From the NCBI RefSeq assembly GCF_025989125.1, contig NZ_JAPDNR010000001.1, forward strand, positions 310,001-374,000: a stretch of DNA of 64,000 nucleotides, in the 5' to 3' direction. This document shows, one piece after another, positions 44,371-52,534 of the stretch. A program made the position numbers and the translations under genes. The notes beneath the pieces were generated by a model, which worked only from the letters and a program-made list of their open reading frames with translations, did no database searches and was not told the DNA's origin. The stretch comes from Chitinophaga nivalis. GTDB taxonomy: Bacteria > Bacteroidota > Bacteroidia > Chitinophagales > Chitinophagaceae. Position 1 is the stretch's first letter; every line of letters starts with the position of its first letter.

Positions 44371-45492
44371 GTGACTTCACAACGATTCTTATCCCTTGAT
44401 GTATTCCGTGGGCTTACTGTAGCGGCCATGATTCTCGTCAACAATCCCGGGAGCTGGGATTATGTATATCCTCCACTGGCACACGCCAAATGGCATGGAT
44501 GCACCCCCACTGATCTGGTGTTTCCATTCTTTCTTTTTGCTGTAGGCAACGCCATGAGTTTCGCGTTGAAGAAATATGAAGCGGCCGGCAATGCAGCTGT
44601 ACTGAAAAAAATCCTTACCCGCACCCTGCTTATCTTCGGTATAGGCTTACTCCTCAACTGGTTCCCATTTGTCAAATGGACAGAAACCGGTTCTCTGACT
44701 ATTAAACCACTCAGCCAGCTGCGTATAATGGGCGTGTTTCCCAGAATAGCCCTTTGCTATGGTGCTGCAGCACTCCTCATACATTATCTCAAAGACAAAG
44801 GCGCCTTTGTGGCCGCAGGTGTACTATTATTCGTATACTGGTTCCTGTTAGTCGTTTTCGGGCAGGGAGATCCCTATAGCCTGGAAGGATACGCCGGACT
44901 ACCACTGGATAAACTGATACTGGGCGAACAACATATGTACCGGGGAGAAGGCGTACCATTTGATCCGGAAGGACTCTTAAGTACCCTGCCCGCTATCTGC
45001 AACGTGATATTTGGTTACCTGGCCGGCAGATTCATACAGGAACAGGGAAAAACCTACGAAATGCTCGCCAGGCTGATGATCATAGGCTCCATCCTCATTT
45101 TCGCCGCCCTTTGCTGGGACATGGTATTTCCCATCAACAAAAAGATATGGACCAGCTCCTATGTGTTATATACAGTAGGTATCGCATTGCTGCTGTTATC
45201 TGTGGTGATGTACCTGATTGAATTCCGTGGGCAGACAAAGTGGACGCCATTCTTCACCGTATTCGGCAAAAATCCGCTGTTCATTTATGTACTGGCAGCC
45301 GTAGTGGTAAAACTATATGCCCTCATCAGACCGGCAGCCGACCAAAACCTCTACAGCTGGATATACGAAAATATATTCCGCCCTATCGGCGGCAACATGA
45401 ATGGCTCATTCCTGTTTGCCTTATTTCATGTGTGCCTGTTTGCCGCTGTGGGATGGTGGATGGACAAAAAGAAAATTTATGTGCGGGTATAG
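44371..45492 (+). CDS. HGSNAT-like multi-pass acyltransferase (DUF5009)
   Basis: 373 residues, with ten or so hydrophobic helices. It starts RFLSLDVFRGLTVAAMILVN then NPGSWDYVYPPLAHAKWHGC, the hallmark of the heparan-alpha-glucosaminide N-acetyltransferase/NagX family; the His in AHAKWHGC is the candidate catalytic residue. Next comes TPTDLVFPFFLFAVGNAM. Such proteins may acetylate amino sugars across the membrane using acetyl-CoA. Its 3' end overlaps the convergent sterol-desaturase-family gene by 16 bases. Confidence 0.88.
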   Translation: MTSQRFLSLDVFRGLTVAAMILVNNPGSWDYVYPPLAHAKWHGCTPTDLVFPFFLFAVGNAMSFALKKYEAAGNAAVLKKILTRTLLIFGIGLLLNWFPFVKWTETGSLTIKPLSQLRIMGVFPRIALCYGAAALLIHYLKDKGAFVAAGVLLFVYWFLLVVFGQGDPYSLEGYAGLPLDKLILGEQHMYRGEGVPFDPEGLLSTLPAICNVIFGYLAGRFIQEQGKTYEMLARLMIIGSILIFAALCWDMVFPINKKIWTSSYVLYTVGIALLLLSVVMYLIEFRGQTKWTPFFTVFGKNPLFIYVLAAVVVKLYALIRPAADQNLYSWIYENIFRPIGGNMNGSFLFALFHVCLFAAVGWWMDKKKIYVRV

Positions 45493-46754
45493 CCATATAC
45501 CAACCGCAGATAACGCTGCTTCAGATGTGACTGGAAATAAAATGCCATGACCATAATCAATGCGGCCGCACACAGTAATGCCGGATGTGGCCAATAGAAA
45601 TATAAGGCTAAGCACAATACCAGATACCGTGCATATTCCAGGTAAAATACCCATTTCTTTTGCTCCATAATGGCGCCGCAATTGATCAGGGTTAATAATA
45701 TCAGCAGGGTAATACATACCTGTATAAACACAGGCTCGTAATGCTCCAGCAACAAAAACAGAAATAATAATGTGAGTGTGGTAGCTATCTGCCACACCAC
45801 ATAATTATTTAGTTTAGGCGTTTCCGTTATACTTTTATTTCGAAGCAGAAATTTTTCTTCCAATATCTCCCGCGCTGCCGGATCTACATTATCCGGTTTT
45901 CCGAAGATGATACGCATTCTTTCTTTCCAGCTATGGGCAGCCCTTACAGAATAAAACATCTCCAGTATAAAATGAAAGTGTTGCCATAAAAAGCTATTGC
46001 TTTCCAATGGTTTAGTCAGTCCATATACCGGCTCATCTTCCTCTTTCTGGAATGTACCAAACAATTTATCCCAGATAATCAGTAAATCGCCGTAGTTCTT
46101 ATCCAGATACTGCGGATTACTGGCATGGTGCACCCGATGATGGGAGGGCGTTACCAATATATATTCCAATACCCCCAGCTTACCAATGGTGCGGGTATGT
46201 ATAAAAAACGGATATAAACCATGTACCAGCAATACACTGGTAATCATAGCCGGCGGAAAACCAATCACGGGCAATACTGCCCAGAAACCGGTACGTACAA
46301 AAGCCTGGAATACTGTAATACGGGCGGAAACGGTATAGTTGAATTCTTCACTCTGATGATGCACCACATGCGCGCACCAGAACAAAGTTACTTCATGGGC
46401 CAGCCGATGATACCAATACCATACAAAATCAGTACAAATCAGCAAGGTTACCCATAACAACACACTCTGCTTAATATCAAAAATGGCGAAATGACGATGC
46501 AGATAATCGTATACAAAATAAAAAAGCCCGACTGTAAACATATCGAGCAGGCGTTCTGCAATACCCACACTCAGGTTGGCGATAGAATCATTGAACTTAA
46601 AATAACGCTTGCCCCTCTTATGTGATACCAGGTACTCCAACCCAATAAACGTCAGGAACAAAGGGACAGCCAATGCCAGGTAATTTAAATGCACGTTACT
46701 ACGTTTTAAATCAGAAATCCTTGTTAGATCATAACATAACACGATCCGTAACAT
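45477..46754 (-). CDS. Sterol desaturase/fatty-acid hydroxylase family membrane protein
   Basis: 425 residues from the first ATG; a GTG at about 46694 (VHLNYLALAV) could be the true start. Three histidine clusters for a di-iron site: HRLAH (116-120), HVVHH (129-133) and HHRVHH (205-210), set among membrane helices as in the family. The C-terminal ~130 residues add extra helices, as in some bacterial members. Probably hydroxylates or desaturates a lipid; substrate unknown. Tail-to-tail 16-base overlap with the acyltransferase gene. Confidence 0.85.
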   Translation of the reverse strand: MLRIVLCYDLTRISDLKRSNVHLNYLALAVPLFLTFIGLEYLVSHKRGKRYFKFNDSIANLSVGIAERLLDMFTVGLFYFVYDYLHRHFAIFDIKQSVLLWVTLLICTDFVWYWYHRLAHEVTLFWCAHVVHHQSEEFNYTVSARITVFQAFVRTGFWAVLPVIGFPPAMITSVLLVHGLYPFFIHTRTIGKLGVLEYILVTPSHHRVHHASNPQYLDKNYGDLLIIWDKLFGTFQKEEDEPVYGLTKPLESNSFLWQHFHFILEMFYSVRAAHSWKERMRIIFGKPDNVDPAAREILEEKFLLRNKSITETPKLNNYVVWQIATTLTLLFLFLLLEHYEPVFIQVCITLLILLTLINCGAIMEQKKWVFYLEYARYLVLCLALYFYWPHPALLCAAALIMVMAFYFQSHLKQRYLRLVYGYTRT

Positions 46755-46868
46755 GGTGCCAGTCCATGTACAGATAAAAATAAAGTGTATTGAGTGGTGG
46801 TAAACAACACAATATTAAGTAATAATATTCAAATATCCTACTAAATAGATAGACTATTAAAAACGAAA

Positions 46869-46899
46869 GGCGAAAAGCAACATTACGTTACCTTCCGCC
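46869..46899 (-). terminator. Terminator of rtcB
   Basis: On the minus strand GGCGGAAGGTAAC pairs with GTTGCTTTTCGCC (13 bp with G-U wobbles, loop GTAAT), then TTTCGTTTTT. It lies 26 bases after the rtcB stop. Confidence 0.75.
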
Positions 46900-46924
46900 T
46901 CCGCTTCATTGCATATGTTTTAAA

Positions 46925-48340
46925 TTAATCTTCTCTTGGCTCACCGGCATCCGCCATCCTTACCAGTTTGGGCTGGAAACGCCCGACCACTTCCACCAGC
47001 TGCTGCTGCGCAGCCATCACGGTATGGATGTCCTTATAGGCTCCTGGCGCTTCATCCAAGCCTCCTCCGATCAGGGTTACACCATGCTCCTGCAACACCT
47101 GCTTCAGTTCATGCGGCTTGATGCTGGCTATAGCACGGGTACGTGACAGCTGTCTTCCGGCACCATGAGAGGCAGACTGTAAACTGCTCTCCTCTCCTTT
47201 ACCCCGTACAATAAAACCCGGAGCAGTCATCGAACCCGGAATGATACCCAATACACCTTTCCCTGCCGGCGTAGCACCTTTCCGGTGTACAATCACTTCC
47301 TTCCCCTGGTACATTTCTTTCCAGGCAAAATTATGGTGATTTTCTACCCTCGCCAGTAAAGTGGCTCCCATAGCGGCAATCAGCTTTTTATGAATCAGGT
47401 GGTGACAGGCAGACGCGTAATCACCCGCCAGGTTCATGGCCAACCAATATTCCTGTCCGGCTTCGGTAGCCAGATCCAGGTAGGCCAGGTTAGCCGCCTC
47501 CTGTGGCAAAGGACATCTCTCCTTGGCTACTTTTGTATAATGACCCGCAATCTGTGCCCCTAATCCACGGGATCCGGAATGCGATAGCAAAGCCACATAA
47601 TCTCCTACCGGCAGGTTCCATTCATTCTGTGCATCCGTTAAGGTTACGGTTCCCCATTCCACAAAATGGTTCCCGGATCCGGAAGTACCCAGTTGGCCGG
47701 AAGCTTTATCCAGCAAGGCACGTACAAAGGCGATCTCTTTAAACTCATTTCTTTCCAACACCGGGTCGGCCGTTAATTTTTTCCAGGCTGCACCGGCACC
47801 GAATTTTGTATGATTATTCAGCTCCTTTTTATAAGTATGTTCTTCTATGGTTAAAGACGGTACCGGCAGATCCAGGATACTCAGACACATACGGCATCCT
47901 ATATCCACGCCTACACCATAAGGTATCACGGCATTTTCTGCAGCCAATACTCCTCCTATAGGCAATCCATACCCCTGGTGCGCATCCGGCATGATGGCAC
48001 CCGCTACGGCCACGGGCAAACGCACAGCAGTATTCATCTGTTTCAGCGCGCCGGCTTCTATATGATCCTGCCCGAATATAGCATAGGGTACAGCCGTATC
48101 TTTCAATGGGATAGTCGTGGAGGTAGTAGCTGCTATCAACATAGTGGCTATTTCTCCGGCAATGGCATCATTAACGTAGGCAGCAGGATTTTCCAAAATA
48201 CTTTTCAACAGTGTTTCGAGTGCTACTGCATCGTAATGCTGATAATGTTCTTCTATAACAGTAAGCGCCGTACGAATCACAGGCCCCTGCGGGAAACCTA
48301 TTGTACGCAACATTTTACCATTCACATTTAATACTGACAT
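46925..48340 (-). CDS. rtcB: RtcB-family RNA-splicing ligase
   Basis: 471 residues. Metal-binding and guanylylation motifs are all visible: PDAHQGYGLPIGGVLAAENA, VGVDIGCRMCLS (metal Cys), GTSGSGNHFVEWG, LLSHSGSRGLGAQIAGHYTK, RVENHHNFAWKE, and the GMP-accepting His in SASHGAGRQLSR. It joins 2',3'-cyclic phosphate and 5'-OH RNA ends with GTP, for RNA repair or tRNA splicing. No archease, RtcA or PrfH is nearby. The AAA+ ATPase gene is directly upstream on the same strand with a 19-base gap, suggesting a two-gene operon. Confidence 0.93.
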   Translation of the reverse strand: MSVLNVNGKMLRTIGFPQGPVIRTALTVIEEHYQHYDAVALETLLKSILENPAAYVNDAIAGEIATMLIAATTSTTIPLKDTAVPYAIFGQDHIEAGALKQMNTAVRLPVAVAGAIMPDAHQGYGLPIGGVLAAENAVIPYGVGVDIGCRMCLSILDLPVPSLTIEEHTYKKELNNHTKFGAGAAWKKLTADPVLERNEFKEIAFVRALLDKASGQLGTSGSGNHFVEWGTVTLTDAQNEWNLPVGDYVALLSHSGSRGLGAQIAGHYTKVAKERCPLPQEAANLAYLDLATEAGQEYWLAMNLAGDYASACHHLIHKKLIAAMGATLLARVENHHNFAWKEMYQGKEVIVHRKGATPAGKGVLGIIPGSMTAPGFIVRGKGEESSLQSASHGAGRQLSRTRAIASIKPHELKQVLQEHGVTLIGGGLDEAPGAYKDIHTVMAAQQQLVEVVGRFQPKLVRMADAGEPRED

Positions 48341-48359
48341 GGGGTTATATTTCTATCAT

Positions 48360-49433
48360 TTATATCGTTCTTTCCAGCACTTTCCGTCTGAAACCAATCA
48401 CATGCTGTTGATGCTGGTCAAAAGATGGTTCGTGCTGATTCGCAATTTCTGCGATGGTCATGGGTTTATCGATCGTATTATCGTATCCCAGGTGCCGCGA
48501 TAACAGCTGTGCTTTTGCTACCGACAGCCGCTTAAATTCATACTTGGCAATCAGGCGGCCTTTGCGCAACAAGGCACTGTCTATTGCAGACAAATCGCTG
48601 TTAAAAGAGCATACCAACTGAATATTCAGGCAATCTGCCAATAGTCCGTCAGACAGGTTCAGCAGGTTGGATACCGACGAATTGCCTGAGAACTTCCGGT
48701 CCATAATCACATTCTCCGCGTCCTCAATAATTACAACGCAGTTGGGATTATCGATCAGTAGTTCCATAAATTCCGGATTCATAATATTGTTTGCCAGATC
48801 AGGGGATACAAAGAGTACCCTTTTCTTAATCCGGCCAATCAGATAACGCAGATAAGTGGTTTTACCTGTACCCGGCAATCCGTGTAACAACACAATTCCT
48901 TTATCCTTGTCTTTCTTCAATCGCTGCTGGATTGTTTTATCGACTTCTTTAAAATCATCTTCATAAAACAATCCGATATCCAGTTTGGTACGTTTTATTT
49001 CCAGGCTTTTCAGCTCCAGTCCTTTACGTCCACTGGTAATGAGATTAATTTCATGTGGCTCTTTCCGCTGCTTCTCTTTGTAACGTGTAACCATTTCCGT
49101 TACATTGTTTACAAAGTCAGGATTACTACCATCATGTAATATTTCACACCATGATTGCCAAAAAGCGATAATGCAATTATTTTTCAGGACGATCAGTGTC
49201 TGATTGTGTTTGTATTTTTTCTTTTTGTTGTCATAGTCCGTATAACGGTAAACATTGGCAATAATTTCTTCATATTCTTTAATAAAAACCTCTGCGGCCT
49301 TATCTCCATCTACTTCATAAATATTGCTGATGTTAGGGATGGCATTAAAGTTAACCGTATAGACTCCTTTCGGGTCAAAGTATTCACCATCTTTAATATC
49401 AATATTATTGTTGACTGTACGCATCATCATCAT
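48360..49433 (-). CDS. AAA+ ATPase paired with rtcB
   Basis: 357 residues. The N-terminal ~165 residues (with YRYTDYDNKKKKYKHNQTLI, WQSWCEILHDGSNPDFVNNV) are not recognised. The C-terminal AAA+ domain has Walker A LLHGLPGTGKTTYLRYLIG, Walker B VVIIEDAENVI, sensor-1 VCSFNSD, and an arginine-finger region ALLRKGRLIAKYEF. This is the BCS1/FtsH-like AAA subgroup by pattern. It could remodel an RNA-protein substrate or regulate RtcB. The link rests on operon position only. Several ATGs in a row (MMMM) make the exact start unclear. Confidence 0.8.
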   Translation of the reverse strand: MMMMRTVNNNIDIKDGEYFDPKGVYTVNFNAIPNISNIYEVDGDKAAEVFIKEYEEIIANVYRYTDYDNKKKKYKHNQTLIVLKNNCIIAFWQSWCEILHDGSNPDFVNNVTEMVTRYKEKQRKEPHEINLITSGRKGLELKSLEIKRTKLDIGLFYEDDFKEVDKTIQQRLKKDKDKGIVLLHGLPGTGKTTYLRYLIGRIKKRVLFVSPDLANNIMNPEFMELLIDNPNCVVIIEDAENVIMDRKFSGNSSVSNLLNLSDGLLADCLNIQLVCSFNSDLSAIDSALLRKGRLIAKYEFKRLSVAKAQLLSRHLGYDNTIDKPMTIAEIANQHEPSFDQHQQHVIGFRRKVLERTI

Positions 49434-49682
49434 TTAGTCATTAAATTAATACATTCCACCTGATAAAGATTTACCAGGACGGGAAAGTCCTGGTAAAATC
49501 CGACTTATCATTGGGGGAAATTACAAGTTATCCTCTTGATAACCTGATTGTTGGGAATTAAAATGCAAACAGAGACGAAAAAAAATATTTTAAAAGGAAG
49601 ATAAAGCGGAGCAGGATTACCCCGCTTGTCTGTTAATAATTGTACCTCCTCAAATAATCTTTCTGATAGCAGCATAAAAAAA

Positions 49683-49707
49683 CCCGGTCTGTTCTGAACG
49701 GACCGGG
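49683..49707 (-). terminator. Terminator 2 of the small transcription unit
   Basis: 11-bp stem cccggtctgtt / aacggaccggg with one wobble, loop ctg. On the minus strand it is followed by TTTTTTTATG. Confidence 0.75.
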
Positions 49708-49856
49708 CTACTAACGTCAACGTATATACTACGTTCAGGCATAGCGGGTCCATTTAACATTAATTACATTAATGCCATTTGTAAACCATTTACTGCGGCG
49801 GATTCCAGGCCGTTCTGTCTTTGCTGGTAAATTCGTTATCATCGTAAATCAACAAC

Positions 49857-49888
49857 AAAAAGCCCGGATCAGCTGACCCGGGCTTTTT
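49857..49888. terminator. Terminator 1 of the small transcription unit
   Basis: aaaaagcccgg (49857-49867) pairs with ccgggcttttt (49878-49888), loop atcagctgac; A run and T run on both sides make it bidirectional. It follows the 29-codon frame by 24 bases in the minus direction. Confidence 0.85.
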
Positions 49889-49912
49889 GTTATATATACA
49901 AATATTTTTTAT

Positions 49913-50002
49913 CTACCTGTAAGTATAAAACGCCCGGAACCCGCTCAACTCTTGCAGATAGCAAGGTGCTGCGTTGTCCATAATGAGTTGAAAGCGTTTC
50001 AT
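49913..50002 (-). CDS. Small open frame, 29 codons (possible peptide or small RNA)
   Basis: It reads MKRFQLIMDNAAPCYLQELS and continues GFRAFYTYR. It is supported not by homology but by context: a consensus promoter 37 bases upstream of the ATG and a strong terminator just downstream, so a transcript of about 180 bases is expected. The product may be the peptide or simply the RNA. Coding status is uncertain. Confidence 0.35.
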   Translation of the reverse strand: MKRFQLIMDNAAPCYLQELSGFRAFYTYR

Positions 50003-50038
50003 TTTTTTAGGTTTTGTTTATTATCAATTTTAACGATG

Positions 50039-50071
50039 CAAAGATAACAGGATATATTCCGATAATGCAAA
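50039..50071 (-). promoter_or_regulatory. Consensus promoter of the 29-codon unit
   Basis: On the minus strand TTTG (50071-50068), 21-base spacer, TATCTTTG (50046-50039), a full Bacteroidota sigma-A match. Confidence 0.75.
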
Positions 50072-50181
50072 TTTTTTAACACTTTTTTTCAAATTATTTT
50101 CATATCGACTCCTAAGTATGCCATGGTGAGGTATCTTCGCATACTATCGGTAACGGATATACGAATAACAGATACAAAAAA

Positions 50182-50203
50182 CCGGAAGCATCACTGCTTC
50201 CGG
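50182..50203 (-). terminator. Terminator of dinB-family gene
   Basis: 9-bp stem ccggaagca / tgcttccgg, loop tcac; minus strand continues TTTTTTG. About 50 bases after the gene's stop. Confidence 0.85.
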
Positions 50204-50253
50204 CACGATAACCAATAGGATTAACAATAACGGATGGCGGTGGTCGACCAAAA

Positions 50254-50871
50254 TTATATCAGTACGGCACTTTCCTCAAACTCCTGCTGCAAACGCTTCA
50301 TCTGCCGGATATGCCTTTCAATATGTTTAGTCAGGAAGTAGATATACTGGTAGATATCCAACTTACCCAGATGATTAACGGACATATTGGTATATACCAG
50401 CATGCCTTCCCCGTTTTTCAACAAAGACAAATTATACATGCACTGGGCATACTGTTGTTTCAGCAATGCCTTTACTTCCTGCATATTTTTAAGACCGGTA
50501 GGTTCCATATGTTCGGGCCTTACCCAGCCAAAAGATTTACTGCCGATCACATCAATTTGTGCGAACTTATCTTCATAGTCGCCCGGCACCACTACCGCAT
50601 GGCCAGATTTCTTCCGGTCCAACGCACGACGGGTACTCTTATTGATAATCAGTAACAGAAAATAGTTGGTAAGCGTAATATGCTCCAACACTTCTCTTAT
50701 ACTCCACTGATCACGGTCTGGTTTAAAATGTAATAACATCTGGTCTTTTTCGAACCAGTGATCCAACTCTTTGAAATTGGTGAGTAAAGCCTCTCTTACT
50801 ACCTGAATAACGTTTCTCATTTTCTGACATTTTGGGGTTATGTGCTGCTGTAGCTCTACTTCAGTCAGCAC
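50254..50871 (-). CDS. DinB-family protein
   Basis: 205 residues from the first ATG, or 188 from the internal ATG at 50820 (MRNVIQVV). Four-helix-bundle DinB_2 features are WSIREVLEHITLTNYFLLLI with the first His, VNHLGKLDIYQYIYFLTKHI, and ERHIRQMKRLQQEFEE with the His pair. The three His residues are the usual metal-binding triad. DinB-fold proteins are often thiol-dependent hydrolases or transferases; the bacterial ones are mostly uncharacterised. It is single-gene, closed by a terminator. Confidence 0.8.
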   Translation of the reverse strand: MLTEVELQQHITPKCQKMRNVIQVVREALLTNFKELDHWFEKDQMLLHFKPDRDQWSIREVLEHITLTNYFLLLIINKSTRRALDRKKSGHAVVVPGDYEDKFAQIDVIGSKSFGWVRPEHMEPTGLKNMQEVKALLKQQYAQCMYNLSLLKNGEGMLVYTNMSVNHLGKLDIYQYIYFLTKHIERHIRQMKRLQQEFEESAVLI

Positions 50872-50926
50872 ATAACATTATTGAATAATTATGTGTTTCC
50901 CTCTTTGTGCCGGTGAATTCCACAAA

Positions 50927-50955
50927 AAAACCCGGCCGTATTTACGGACCGGGAT
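50927..50955 (-). terminator. Terminator downstream of small open frame B
   Basis: Hairpin cccggccgta / tacggaccggg (loop about 5), minus strand continuing TTTTTTT. It separates the small-frame unit from dinB. Confidence 0.75.
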
Positions 50956-50988
50956 TCAATAATGTTAAACGCTGATCAGCTCACATTA

Positions 50989-51096
50989 TCACATACCATG
51001 TCCGTATGGCTTTTTTAAGGCAAAGCCATCCCATTTGCGCCACGAGGCGCATTGTTGTAGTACAGTTATCTCTTGCAATTCTTTCAATGTCGTCAT
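50989..51096 (-). CDS. Small open frame B, 35 codons
   Basis: It reads MTTLKELQEITVLQQCASWR and continues KWDGFALKKPYGHGM. It begins 25 bases beyond a hairpin terminator (51121-51147) and ends before a second terminator (50927-50955). No room for a separate promoter, so it would be expressed only by read-through of the first hairpin. Coding status uncertain; no homologue recognised. Confidence 0.3.
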   Translation of the reverse strand: MTTLKELQEITVLQQCASWRKWDGFALKKPYGHGM

Positions 51097-51120
51097 TTCA
51101 GTACTGCTTCAAAAGCAAAA

Positions 51121-51147
51121 AGGCCCCGCCTTTTTAGTGCGGGACCT
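51121..51147 (-). terminator. Internal terminator/attenuator between small frames C and B
   Basis: aggtcccgc / gcggggcct on the minus strand (one C-A mismatch), loop actaaaaag (9 bases), followed by TTTTTG. It lies between small frames C and B. Confidence 0.7.
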
Positions 51148-51177
51148 TTGTTTATATCGTTTGATAACTTTTCTTCG

Positions 51178-51270
51178 TTAACAATCGGTGCAACACGCCC
51201 GCATGCGTTCCATGACCTGCTTTTGTTTACAGGCCACCGCGATAATCTTATATGTAGATATTTGTTGCAC
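51178..51270 (-). CDS. Small open frame C, 30 codons, GTG start
   Basis: It reads MQQISTYKIIAVACKQKQVM (GTG initiator) and continues ERMRACCTDC. The C-terminal Cys cluster is unusual. A TACCTTTG promoter box lies 20 bases upstream of the start and a terminator 30 bases after the stop. Coding status uncertain; the transcript itself is better supported than the peptide. Confidence 0.3.
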   Translation of the reverse strand: MQQISTYKIIAVACKQKQVMERMRACCTDC

Positions 51271-51290
51271 TTTTAATTTGTTCGTTACCG

Positions 51291-51298
51291 CAAAGGTA
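51291..51298 (-). promoter_or_regulatory. -7 box of the small-frame C/B unit
   Basis: TACCTTTG on the minus strand, exact TAnnTTTG. The -33 candidate TTG is 24 bases away, wider than the consensus. Confidence 0.5.
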
Positions 51299-51387
51299 AT
51301 TTTTATTTTTTTTATTACGTAACAATGTACCCCACTTTTTTTGTGGACTTAACAATTTATTTATAAATGCGCTGTTCTCATATCTCC

Positions 51388-52470
51388 CTAAAATAAACTG
51401 AGCTGCGAAGATGGCCGGCGGAAAGCCGTTGTATTGAATTCGAAACGTTCCTGGTTTAATCCGTTCTTCTTTACGTGCAGGCGAAACTGTTGTTTGATGA
51501 TGTCTGCTATATTGCCGCTCCCCCTCATCCGGCGCCCGAATTCACTGTCATTCACGTGTCCGTCGTGCATGCTTTCTATATGATGCCATACCTTATCTGC
51601 CCGGTCAGGAAAGTTTTTATACAGCCAGTCATTGAAAATGATCTTCACGGCATCATTGAGCCTTACGACGGTATACCCGGCAAACCTGGCGCCATTGGCT
51701 GCCGCCATCTCCAATAACCGGGGAATCTCGTGGTCGTTCAATCCTGGTATAATAGGTGCCGTCATAACGCCTACGGGTATACCCAGGTCACTGAGTTCCT
51801 TTACCACTTTCAGGCGCTGGGCAGCCGTGGCTGTCCGCGGCTCCATCTTCTGGCGCAGCTCTTCCTGCAAAGTAGTAACAGAAAGGTATACACATACCAG
51901 CTTTTCCTGCGCCAGCTGCTGTAATAAGTAACGATCACGCAGTACCAATGAATTTTTGGTGATAATACCCACCGGCTGCTTATACTCCAGCGCCACTTCC
52001 AACAGCTGCCGCGTGAGCCACATCTTCCGCTCTACCGGCTGATAACAATCTGTATTACCCGACAAGGAAATGGGCTTCGGTACCCAGTTCTTATTATCCA
52101 GGAACTTACGTAACAGCTCGGGCGCATTATGCTTTACAATGATCTTCCGTTCAAAATCGAGCCCCGCACTCAATCCCCAGTACTGATGGGAGTTGCGCGC
52201 ATAGCAATAAATACATCCATGCTCACAGCCCTGGTAGGGATTCATGGAATACCACATCCCCACATCCGGGCTATCTACTTTATTGACAAGTTTTTTGGCG
52301 TGTTCCTCAAAAATCTGCGTCGGCACATCTGCCTGCCACCATTCGTCAATACCCTCCGCATACTCCTGCGCATATTCGTCCTTCAGGTATTTATTCCTGG
52401 GATTTACCTGCGCACCGCGGCCTTTATAATATTGATCCGCCGGCGATCCTTCCTGGAATGGCAAAGTCAT
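51388..52470 (-). CDS. PA0069-family radical SAM protein
   Basis: 360 residues. The radical SAM cluster motif C-x3-C-x2-C is CEHGCIYCYARNSHQYWG, preceded by MNPYQGCEHG, and followed by SLSGNTDCYQPVERKMWLTR. The sequence order and C-terminal EFGRRMRGSGNIADIIKQQF match the PA0069/Rv2578c-type group related to spore photoproduct lyase. It probably binds a 4Fe-4S cluster and SAM; the substrate is unknown, with nucleic-acid repair proposed for relatives. Its promoter lies within a palindrome immediately upstream. Confidence 0.88.
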   Translation of the reverse strand: MTLPFQEGSPADQYYKGRGAQVNPRNKYLKDEYAQEYAEGIDEWWQADVPTQIFEEHAKKLVNKVDSPDVGMWYSMNPYQGCEHGCIYCYARNSHQYWGLSAGLDFERKIIVKHNAPELLRKFLDNKNWVPKPISLSGNTDCYQPVERKMWLTRQLLEVALEYKQPVGIITKNSLVLRDRYLLQQLAQEKLVCVYLSVTTLQEELRQKMEPRTATAAQRLKVVKELSDLGIPVGVMTAPIIPGLNDHEIPRLLEMAAANGARFAGYTVVRLNDAVKIIFNDWLYKNFPDRADKVWHHIESMHDGHVNDSEFGRRMRGSGNIADIIKQQFRLHVKKNGLNQERFEFNTTAFRRPSSQLSLF

Positions 52471-52516
52471 AGACTAAGTATTTTAGCAAAAATACTAAAA
52501 TATTTAGTCTGTCAAA
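52471..52516 (-). promoter_or_regulatory. Promoter embedded in palindrome, radical SAM gene
   Basis: Minus-strand TTTG (52516-52513), 18-base spacer, TATTTTTG (52494-52487). The -7 box forms the loop of a 16-bp inverted repeat (agactaagtattttag with ctaaaatatttagtct, one mismatch). A repressor bound to the palindrome would block the promoter. The 5' leader would be only about 10 bases. Confidence 0.55.
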
Positions 52517-52534
52517 TATCTATAGTCAAATTTA

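Larger units (their letters stand above)
49434..50253. other. 820-base gap with small transcription unit and terminators
   Basis: No large gene is supported. It contains two rho-independent terminators on the minus strand, a strong promoter, a 29-codon open frame, and the dinB terminator, each listed separately. The longer open frame at 49508-49753 runs across a terminator and is not credible. A 35-codon frame at 49735-49842 (MITNLPAKTERPGIRRSK...) lies between the two terminators; alternative frames are equally open. Confidence 0.5.

Noticed and set aside
49508..49753. 81-residue minus-strand frame
   Set aside because: It reads straight through a rho-independent terminator (49683-49707).
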